Origin: DASRBA01 sp036559665
GTDB taxonomy: Bacteria > Myxococcota > Myxococcia > Myxococcales > Myxococcaceae
NCBI GenBank assembly: GCA_036559665.1
Contig: DATBSS010000173.1
Coordinates: forward strand, 1 to 22,422
Length of the DNA stretch: 22,422 nt
Direction: 5' to 3'
The position numbers were made by a program, and so were the translations under genes. Each line of letters begins with the position of its first letter. Positions within the stretch are counted from its first letter, which is position 1. Below, one piece after another: positions 13,365 to 19,621 of this stretch. Below the pieces are notes generated by a model. That model ran no database searches. It saw only the letters and a list, made by a program, of their open reading frames with translations, and was not told the origin of the DNA.

Positions 13365-14329
13365 GCCCCTGCCGCCTTCAACATCCTCAACATCTGCGCG
13401 CGAAGTCGAGCATCGAAGGACATGGGGAGGAGCATCACCTCGTCGGCGCGCGTCGCCGCCAGGAGGCGATGAATCATCTCCATGACTTGTGTGCCGTCGC
13501 CAACGAGGAAGTGCTCCGGGAAACTGAGAGGCATCTGGGCCTTCGCTTCTCCAAGCGCAGCCCCGAGCAATGCACTGGCCTCCTGAGGGGATGCCGCCTG
13601 GTAGATTCCCTTCAAGGCCATCTTGGTCGCAAGGAAGTCGGCGAGGATATTGCGCGCCTCGCGGCGTGTCTCCGCACAGGCAAAAGCCACGGACACGATG
13701 ACGTAGGGCGAGCTTGTGTCACTTCGCTCGAAGCGTTCGCGGTATGAGGCGATGACCGGAACGGCGTTCTCCGGCGAGAGGTGATACGCGAACGCGAGCG
13801 CGAGCGCCTTCTGAGCGGCGAGCGCTGCCCCATCGAGGGAAGCGCTGAGCACGTAGAGCGGCGGGGGGGAATCCAGATGAAGGCCTGGCGGCGGCCACGT
13901 GCCCCTACCGGGCCGAAGCAGCCGGGCGAGTTGGTCGAGCCTGGCGGAGAATGACTCCACGTCGGATATCAGGAGATCCTTTACGGAGGGTCCTGCTCCC
14001 GTTGCCCTCCCGACCGCCAGATCGATCCGCATCGGGTGGAGCGCTGACAGGGCGGCGAATTGCTCGGCCACGAGGAGTGGTTGATGGTTTGGCAGCATCA
14101 CACCGCCGGCGCCCAGGCGTATGCGCTTGGTCTTGTTGGCGATGTGGGCCAGCAGCACCGGAGGCGTCGAGCTGGCGATGTCGCGCGCGCCGTGATGTTC
14201 GGTCACCCAGAGGCGGGTGAATTCACAGGACTCGGCCGTTTCTGCGACCAGGACGCTGTCGGAGAGCGCGGTCTGGAGCGACATCCCTGGAAGGATCGGA
14301 GTGGGCTCGAGAACGGAAAGCGGGATCAC
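13349..14329 (-). CDS. Luciferase-like (LLM class) flavin-dependent oxidoreductase
   Basis: 326 aa, GTG start at 14329 with GAGG about 6 nt upstream. Family features: N-terminal IPLSVLEPTPI; WVTEHHGARDIASSTPPVLLAHIA (the EHH region of bacterial-luciferase-like proteins); IRLGAGGVMLPNHQPLLVAEQFAALSALHPMRIDLAVGR. This matches the luciferase-family 'group 1' oxidoreductases (TIGR03558 type). These use reduced flavin (FMN or F420) in a TIM-barrel fold; the substrate is unknown. The segment after VGRATGAG is slightly shorter than I recall for the group. It is the last gene of the SPFH operon (12-nt gap). Its third-codon GC is visibly lower than that of neighbouring genes, which may point to later acquisition. 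Its TAG (13351-13349) lies inside the converging cyclase gene. Confidence 0.9.
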   Translation of the reverse strand: MIPLSVLEPTPILPGMSLQTALSDSVLVAETAESCEFTRLWVTEHHGARDIASSTPPVLLAHIANKTKRIRLGAGGVMLPNHQPLLVAEQFAALSALHPMRIDLAVGRATGAGPSVKDLLISDVESFSARLDQLARLLRPGRGTWPPPGLHLDSPPPLYVLSASLDGAALAAQKALALAFAYHLSPENAVPVIASYRERFERSDTSSPYVIVSVAFACAETRREARNILADFLATKMALKGIYQAASPQEASALLGAALGEAKAQMPLSFPEHFLVGDGTQVMEMIHRLLAATRADEVMLLPMSFDARLRAQMLRMLKAAGAHAGK

Positions 14330-14341
14330 GGGAGCCTCGGA

Positions 14342-15289
14342 CTAGGTCGCCCCGCCCGGCTTGCGCGGCACGGGCACCGGCACCCGGGCGGGCGCGGCGA
14401 GCGGCGACGCCTGGAGCTGCGCCATCAGGTCGTTGCGCCCTCCGGGCGGCAGCAGCGTGACGTGCGCGTTGCTCTCCAGCACCTTCTGGGTCTCGAGGAT
14501 CTCGAACATCGACTCCGAGATCTCCGGGTCGGCGGAGATCTGCTGGAGCGCCTCGCCGACGATCAGCGGCCGCTGTGCGGCGGCCTTGGACAGCTCGATG
14601 GCCGCCTGCCGTTCGGCGGTGCTCTTGATGATGCTCATCTGGTTGGCGCCGTCCTGGAACAGCGACGCGGTGACCTGCTTGAGCCGGTTGGTCACCTTCT
14701 CCTCGATCTGCCGGATCATCCCGTGGTCGCGGAAGTGGACCTTGCGGATGTAGACCGAGCCCAGCTTGTAGCCCCACTCGTGCGACTTGGGAGAGACCTC
14801 CGCCCGCACCGACTGGCTCATGGTGTGGCGGGTCTCCATCATGTCCGCCAGCTTCATGTTGGAGAGGCAGCGCACGGTGGCGTTGGACACGTTGGCGCCC
14901 AGCGAGCCCCGCGGGTCGGTGTTCTTGAACAGGTACGCCACCGGGTCGCTGACGTACATCTCGTACCAGACGCCCATCCCCATGGGCGCGCCCTCCTCGG
15001 AGTTCACCGCCTGGCTCCGGAGGTAGACCTGGTCCAGCCGCATGTCGACGACGTGGCAGCGGCCCAGCCAGTTCACCAGCAGCGCCGAAGGTCCCAGCTT
15101 GAGCCAGAGGAGGTGCAAGCCCGGCTCGTCCAGCACGCCCACCACCTTCCCGAAGAGCACGTAGACCCGGTAGCGGCCCTCCTCCACCACGGCGTAGACG
15201 CCGAAGGCGCGCGCCAGGGCCTTGAGGACGGGGCCGGCGATGAAGCAGCCGAAGAACGACGCCGCGGCGATCAGCAGGGTGGGTAGCAT
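14342..15289 (-). CDS. SPFH domain (stomatin/prohibitin/HflC-like) membrane protein 2
   Basis: 315 aa. A hydrophobic N-terminal anchor (MLPTLLIAAASFFGCFIAGP) is followed by an SPFH domain: GRYRVYVLFGKVVGVLDEPG, WLGRCHVVDMRLDQVYLRSQ, WYEMYVSDPVAYLFKN, then SHEWGYKLGSVYIRKVHFRD. A long charged helix (about 205-280, QIEEKVTNRLKQVTASLFQD, STAERQAAIELSKAAAQRP) is typical of SPFH oligomers. A Pro-rich tail ends the protein. Such proteins form large ring or cage assemblies on the membrane and often control proteases or membrane domains. The ATG at 15289 overlaps the preceding SPFH stop (TAATG), so the pair should be made in equal amounts and probably assembles together, as HflK/HflC do. The frame is open far upstream, but that part overlaps the first SPFH gene and is not coding. 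Confidence 0.9.
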   Translation of the reverse strand: MLPTLLIAAASFFGCFIAGPVLKALARAFGVYAVVEEGRYRVYVLFGKVVGVLDEPGLHLLWLKLGPSALLVNWLGRCHVVDMRLDQVYLRSQAVNSEEGAPMGMGVWYEMYVSDPVAYLFKNTDPRGSLGANVSNATVRCLSNMKLADMMETRHTMSQSVRAEVSPKSHEWGYKLGSVYIRKVHFRDHGMIRQIEEKVTNRLKQVTASLFQDGANQMSIIKSTAERQAAIELSKAAAQRPLIVGEALQQISADPEISESMFEILETQKVLESNAHVTLLPPGGRNDLMAQLQASPLAAPARVPVPVPRKPGGAT

Positions 15290-16329
15290 TACTTCTTCGC
15301 CTCCGCGATCACGCTCTGGGCCTTGCTGAACAGCGCCAGCTTCACGTTGCGCACGTAGGCGCGCAGCGCGCCGGGACCGCCGTTGTCCTTGAGCGCCTTG
15401 AGCTGCTGGGCGAGCGCGGAGAGCGGCTGCACCTCCGCCTGCGCCCTGAGCATCTCCACCTCCACCGCGCGCTTGGACTGGACGATGCGCTGGTCCGCGC
15501 TCGCCTGGGCCAGGCTGATGTCCGACGCCACCTGGTTGTGGGTGGTGTTGATCGCCGCCAGCGCGGACTCCACCTCGTGCGGCGGCTCGATGCCGGTGAT
15601 CAGCGAAGCGTCCAGCACGATGCCGTAGCGCGCCGCCGAGGAGCGGCACTCGGCCTCCATGTGCTCGTTGAGGTCGCGCAGGTTCTTGCGCAGGTCGTTG
15701 ATGGAGACGCCGGCCACCTGCGCCAGGCCGCTCGGACCGGCGGGGATGGCGCTGTGATCTCCACCCGCGGGGAGGAACTTGCCCGCCGGATGCTCGGGCG
15801 CCTCGAAGTTGGCGATGCGCTCGCGGAGGACGGAGATGAAGTAGCCCATCACGTGGACGAGCGGGTTCTTCACCCCGAAGAGGAAGGCGTAGAGGTTGGC
15901 CTCGGAGATGCGGAAGCGGACCTGGCCGGAGAGGCCCACGTTGAGCTGGTCCTTGGTGACCGCGTCCAGGACGGTGCCGTTCTGGTTGGCGGACGGCTGC
16001 TCGGGGTCGAACGCCATGTTCACCGTGGTGGTGGCGACCGACGCCTTGTGCACCTTCTCCCAGGGCCACTTGAAGTAGGGCCCGCCGGCCGGGATGACGC
16101 GGACCGCGGGGTAGCGGTAGCGCTCGCGCTCCGACTCGTTGAGGTATTCGGCGATCGGGTTCTGCAGCGTGGTGGTGGTGAGCCGCTGCGCCCGCCCGAA
16201 GACCGTCTTCACCGCCCGCTGGTTCTGGTCGACCGTGAAGAAGCCGCCCAGCCCGTGCCGCACGAGGAACCAGCCCAGGAACCCCAGCAGCATCCCCAGG
16301 CCAACCGAACCGCCGTCGAAGAAGTCCAT
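15289..16329 (-). CDS. SPFH domain (stomatin/prohibitin/HflK-like) membrane protein 1
   Basis: 346 aa from the ATG at 16329; a GTG at 16341 would add MGAV but has no spaced ribosome-binding site. The G-rich AGGGTGG 8 nt before the ATG supports the choice. One N-terminal transmembrane helix (LGMLLGFLGWFLVRHGLGG) runs straight into the SPFH signature FTVDQNQRAVKTVFGR. The body of the domain follows (GPYFKWPWEKVHKASVATTT, DQLNVGLSGQVRFRISEANL), then ALAAINTTHNQVASDISLAQ, AEVEMLRAQAEVQPL-type coiled coil to about residue 320. It differs in sequence from the second SPFH protein, so the two are diverged partners rather than a recent duplication. It lies 26 nt after the lipoprotein gene. Confidence 0.9.
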   Translation of the reverse strand: MDFFDGGSVGLGMLLGFLGWFLVRHGLGGFFTVDQNQRAVKTVFGRAQRLTTTTLQNPIAEYLNESERERYRYPAVRVIPAGGPYFKWPWEKVHKASVATTTVNMAFDPEQPSANQNGTVLDAVTKDQLNVGLSGQVRFRISEANLYAFLFGVKNPLVHVMGYFISVLRERIANFEAPEHPAGKFLPAGGDHSAIPAGPSGLAQVAGVSINDLRKNLRDLNEHMEAECRSSAARYGIVLDASLITGIEPPHEVESALAAINTTHNQVASDISLAQASADQRIVQSKRAVEVEMLRAQAEVQPLSALAQQLKALKDNGGPGALRAYVRNVKLALFSKAQSVIAEAKK

Positions 16330-16355
16330 GACGGCGCCCACCCTACCCGACTTCG

Positions 16356-17492
16356 CTACGGGTTGGGCGTCACCATGCCGGTGCTGGTGCAGACGGTGGA
16401 CGCCGCGGGGGAGAGCTGGCCGGTGAGCGTGGGCGCGCCGGTCCGGCTGTTGATGCGGATCCGCCCCGCGCCGCCGCCGCCGCCGCCGGGCTGGCCCGAG
16501 ATCGAGGCCACGGCCGCGCCGTCGATGGTGGCGCCCGCGGATCCGGCGCCCCCCGGACTGCCGCCCGCCCCGCCCGCGCCGCCGGCCGCAGCGGTGAGGT
16601 CGGCGGTGCCGTTGTCGCCGTCCCCGCCGCCGGGCGGAGCGCCGCCGCCTCCTCCGCCACCGTTGGCGGCGATCTTCCCCGCGATGGTGACCGTGTCGCC
16701 CTCGATGAGGACGGCGCCGCCGCTGCCGCCGCCGTTGCCGAACCAGCCTCCGCCCAGGCCGCCCATGTTGATGGCGGCGTCCGCGGTGATGTTGAGGGTC
16801 CCGGAGGCGACGAGTTGGAGGGCGCCGCCGCCCGCGCCGGAGTGGTTGCCTTGCTTGCCGCCGGAGGATCCGCCGCGCAGGGGGATCAGGTCCTGGGTGC
16901 CGTAGGTGGGGCCGCCGGCGGCGCCGGTGGTGGGGGTGGCGGTGTCGTTGCCGCCCTTGCCGCCCACGCCGCAGTAGGAGGCGCCGCCCGCGCCCGCGCC
17001 GGTGACGGCGAGTCCGCCGCCGGGGCCGTTGCCCTGGGACGGCTCGCTGGTGGGGTCGCTGAAGCCACCGCCCTCACCGGCGTACTTGGAGATGGAGTTC
17101 TGGGCGGTGATGCGGCCGGCGATGGTCATGTTCCCGAGCGCGACGAGGACGGCTGGGCGGTTGCCCCGGAGCTGCACCTCGGTGCCCAGATTGATGGTGA
17201 TGTCCCGGCCGACGAACACCATCAGCGGCGTGGTGTCGGACTGGACGATGGTGCTGGTAATGGCGGCGTTGAACGGCGTTGCGAAGCCGCCGCCACCGGA
17301 GTCGAAGCAGCGGACCGCGCCGGTGTCGGTGTCCAGCTCCGCCCGCGGGCCGCAGCCGCCGGAGCCGAACAGCATGGTGTCCGTGGCGGCGAAGTTGAAG
17401 GTCGCCGGCAGGTTGGAGGGGCGGAAGGAGAAGCTGGGGCCGCAGGCTACGGCGAAGACCGCGAGCGCGCAGACGATGAGTCGTTGGTTCAC
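16356..17492 (-). CDS. Gly-rich putative lipoprotein, unrecognised function
   Basis: 378 aa. GTG start at 17492 with GGGAG 8 nt upstream. The N-terminus MNQRLIVCALAVFAVACGPS is a lipoprotein signal with lipobox Cys17. After about residue 110 the protein becomes extremely Gly-rich (GAGAGGASYCGVGGKGGND, GGLGGGWFGNGGGSGGA, GGGGGGGAPPGG), with interspersed beta-strand-like segments (ALQLVASGTLNITADAAINM, VLIEGDTVTIAGKIAANGG). That pattern suggests a repetitive beta-helix or adhesin-like fold anchored to a membrane and probably facing the surface. Similar Gly-rich lipoproteins are frequent in myxobacteria without known function. It is first in a run of four minus-strand genes (lipoprotein, SPFH1, SPFH2, luciferase-like). 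The complementary strand is also open but encodes only Ala/Pro-rich shadow protein. Confidence 0.85.
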   Translation of the reverse strand: MNQRLIVCALAVFAVACGPSFSFRPSNLPATFNFAATDTMLFGSGGCGPRAELDTDTGAVRCFDSGGGGFATPFNAAITSTIVQSDTTPLMVFVGRDITINLGTEVQLRGNRPAVLVALGNMTIAGRITAQNSISKYAGEGGGFSDPTSEPSQGNGPGGGLAVTGAGAGGASYCGVGGKGGNDTATPTTGAAGGPTYGTQDLIPLRGGSSGGKQGNHSGAGGGALQLVASGTLNITADAAINMGGLGGGWFGNGGGSGGAVLIEGDTVTIAGKIAANGGGGGGGAPPGGGDGDNGTADLTAAAGGAGGAGGSPGGAGSAGATIDGAAVASISGQPGGGGGGAGRIRINSRTGAPTLTGQLSPAASTVCTSTGMVTPNP

Positions 17493-17504
17493 GAGGAAAT
17501 CTCC

Positions 17505-17520
17505 CGGTGGTGTTCCACCG
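17505..17520 (-). promoter_or_regulatory. Stem-loop directly before the lipoprotein ribosome-binding site
   Basis: CGGTGG-AACA-CCACCG on the minus strand (17520-17505) is a perfect 6-bp stem with a 4-nt loop. It is followed at once by the GGGAG ribosome-binding site of the lipoprotein gene, so it may modulate translation of the operon's first gene. Confidence 0.4.
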
Positions 17521-17578
17521 CACCTTACGAGATCGGCCTGGATGGCCGCCCCTCCAAGAACGGGGACGGCCCATTTCC

Positions 17579-17618
17579 TTGGCCGCCCGCTCGAGTGGCC
17601 GGGTACAGTGCGGCCGCG
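17579..17618 (+). promoter_or_regulatory. Possible promoter of the WD40 gene; near-leaderless start
   Basis: TTGGCC (17579-17584) and TACAGT (17604-17609) are 19 bp apart, slightly longer than ideal. The predicted +1 falls at about 17616-17618, on or next to the GTG start codon. No ribosome-binding site is present in front of that GTG. Confidence 0.4.
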
Positions 17619-19618
17619 TGCCCAGCCACCGGCTCGATGCGCTGATTGCCGCGTTCCGGCCGGAGCCGATGACCTCGGTGGCGTCGTGGTGCTACTCGGT
17701 CGCCTTCAGCCCGGACGGCAAGCTGCTCGCCACTGGCCACGACGGATCGATCCGGCTCTGGGACGTGGAGACCGCCACCGAGCTCCGCATCCTCCAGGGA
17801 CACGAGGGGATTGTCCGGCGCATGGCTTTCAGCCCGGACGGCGCCGCCCTCGCCTCCGGCGCGGATGACAACACCGTGCGCCTGTGGGACATGGCCTCCT
17901 GCTCCCAGCGCCTGATCCTCGAAGGCCATTCCCACCGCGTGTTCGGCGTCGCCTTCAACCACGACGGCTCCACGGTCGCCTCCAGCTCGTTCGACGGCAC
18001 CGTGCGCCTGTGGGACGCCGCCTCCGGCGCCCAGCGCCTCGTCCTCAAAGACCACACCCACCGCGTGTTGAGCGTCGCCTTCGACCGCGACGGCGCCACG
18101 CTCGCCTCCGGCTCGATCGACAACACCGTGCGCCTGTGGGACGCCGCCTCCGGCGCCCAGCGCCTCGTCCTCAGGGGCCATTCCCAGAGCGTCTCCGGCG
18201 TGGCGTTCAGCCCCGACGGCGCCACCTTGGCCTCCAGCTCGTCCGACGCCACCGTCTGCCTGTGGGACGTGGCCTCCGGCGCCCAGCGCCTCGTCCTCAA
18301 GGGCCATTCCCAGGGCGTGCTGAGCGTGGCCTTCAGCCCCGACGGCGCCACCCTCGCCTCCAGCTCCTTCGACCCCGCCGTCTACCTGTGGGACGTGGCC
18401 TCCGGCTCCCGGCGCCTCACCCTCCAGGGCCATACCGGGCTCGTCCGGGGCGTGGCCTTCAGCCCCGACGGCGCCACCCTGGCCTCCGGCTCGGAGGACA
18501 ACACCGCGCGCCTGTGGGACGTGGCCTCCGGCGCCGAACGCCGCGTCCTCAAGGGCCGGGCCCAGCCCATCCGGTGCGTGGCCATCAGCCCGGACGGCGC
18601 CACCGTCGTCTCCGATGCCGACGACACCGTGCGCCTCTGGGACACCGCCTCCGGCTCCCAGCGCCTCGTGCTCAAGGGCGACTTCAAGAAGGTGATCTGC
18701 GCCGCCTTCAGCCCGGACGGCGCCACCCTCGCCACCGGCGCCGACGACACCGTGCGCCTGCGGGACGCCGCCTCCGGCACCGAGCGCCTCGCCCTCCGGG
18801 GCCATCCCCAGAACGTCCTCTGCGTGGCCTTCAGCCCCGACGGCGCCACCCTCGCCACCGGCGCCGACACCGTCGTCCGCCTGTGGGACGCCGCCTTCGG
18901 CACCCAGCGCCGCGCCCTCAATGGCCACGGCCACCGCGTCCGGAGCGTGGCCTTCAGCCCCGACGGCGCCACCCTCGCCTCCGCCTCCTTCGACGACACC
19001 GTGCGCCTGTGGGACGTGGCCTCCGGCGCCGAACGCCTCGTCTTCCGGGGCCACCTCCAGAGCGCCCTCAGCGTCGCCTTCCACCCGGACGGGGCCACCC
19101 TCGCCTCCAGCTCGGAGGACGTCACGGTGCGCCTGTGGGACCCCGCCTCCGGCGCCGAGCGCCTCGTCCTCCGGGGACACGCCCAGATCTGCAGGGCCGT
19201 GGCCTTCAGCCCCGACGGCGCCACCCTCGCCACCGGCTCCGACGACCTCACGGTGCGCCTGTGGGACGTGGCCTCCGGCGCCGAGCGCCGCGTCCTCCGG
19301 GGTCACCTCCAGAGCATCACGGGCGTGGCCTTCAGCGGCGACGGCTCGCTGCTCGCCACCGCCTCCATGGACGGCACCGTGTCCCTGTGGGCCGTGGCCT
19401 CCGGCGAGCGCCTGGCCGCGCTCTTCGCGCTCCCCGGAGGCTGGGTGGCCTTCACCCCGGATGGGCGCTACCGCTCCGAAGGCGAGCTGGGCGGCGCCTT
19501 CTGGCACGCCCTGGGCATTCACCGCGTCGAGCCCGGCGAGCTCGACCCATCTCTAGAGACGCCGCTGCACCTCCCCGGCGGCGAGCGGCTGTTCTCCCTC
19601 CCGCCCCGGACCCCGTGA
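17618..19618 (+). CDS. WD40 repeat protein with 14 tandem repeats
   Basis: 666 aa from GTG 17618 (PSHRLDALIAAFRPEP...). The frame is open further upstream, but the -10 box just before this GTG and the non-WD composition upstream favour it. I count 14 WD40 repeats from about residue 22 to 610, each close to AFSPDGATLASGSxDxTVRLWDVASG. A degenerate ending (GWVAFTPDGRYRSEGELGGAFWHALGI) follows, as in other bacterial WD40 proteins. Fourteen repeats could fold into two seven-bladed propellers. Most units are 42 residues, but numbers 8, 9 and 10 are 41. There is no signal peptide, kinase or NTPase domain, so it is probably a cytoplasmic binding scaffold. The stop is 3 bp from the stop of the convergent DUF5916 gene. 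Confidence 0.93.
   Translation: MPSHRLDALIAAFRPEPMTSVASWCYSVAFSPDGKLLATGHDGSIRLWDVETATELRILQGHEGIVRRMAFSPDGAALASGADDNTVRLWDMASCSQRLILEGHSHRVFGVAFNHDGSTVASSSFDGTVRLWDAASGAQRLVLKDHTHRVLSVAFDRDGATLASGSIDNTVRLWDAASGAQRLVLRGHSQSVSGVAFSPDGATLASSSSDATVCLWDVASGAQRLVLKGHSQGVLSVAFSPDGATLASSSFDPAVYLWDVASGSRRLTLQGHTGLVRGVAFSPDGATLASGSEDNTARLWDVASGAERRVLKGRAQPIRCVAISPDGATVVSDADDTVRLWDTASGSQRLVLKGDFKKVICAAFSPDGATLATGADDTVRLRDAASGTERLALRGHPQNVLCVAFSPDGATLATGADTVVRLWDAAFGTQRRALNGHGHRVRSVAFSPDGATLASASFDDTVRLWDVASGAERLVFRGHLQSALSVAFHPDGATLASSSEDVTVRLWDPASGAERLVLRGHAQICRAVAFSPDGATLATGSDDLTVRLWDVASGAERRVLRGHLQSITGVAFSGDGSLLATASMDGTVSLWAVASGERLAALFALPGGWVAFTPDGRYRSEGELGGAFWHALGIHRVEPGELDPSLETPLHLPGGERLFSLPPRTP
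17654..19420 (+). repeat. Tandem ~126-bp coding repeat array (WD40 units)
   Basis: The WD40 gene is an internal tandem array at the DNA level, with phrases such as GTGCGCCTGTGGGACG and TTCAGCCCCGACGGCGCCAC recurring about every 126 bp. Three successive units are 123 bp. The DNA similarity between units points to recent duplication or gene conversion, and such arrays can change copy number. The reverse strand is open throughout for the same compositional reason. Confidence 0.8.
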
Positions 19619-19621
19619 GGC

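Noticed and set aside
15290..16069. Extension of SPFH protein 2 to 575 aa
   Set aside because: The upstream part is the wrong frame of SPFH protein 1; the ATG at 15289 precedes a membrane anchor and overlaps the previous stop.
16370..17077. Pro/Ala-rich open frames overlapping the Gly-rich lipoprotein
   Set aside because: Shadow frames of a GGC/GGN-rich gene; the minus-strand frame alone has a lipoprotein signal and a spaced ribosome-binding site.
17654..19420. CRISPR-like array because of regular repeats
   Set aside because: Units of about 126 bp are in-frame WD40 codons without unique spacers.
17525..19522. A 665-aa minus-strand Gly/Ala-rich repeat protein opposite the WD40 gene
   Set aside because: Its periodicity is just the complement of the WD40 repeats; the plus-strand translation gives a known fold.
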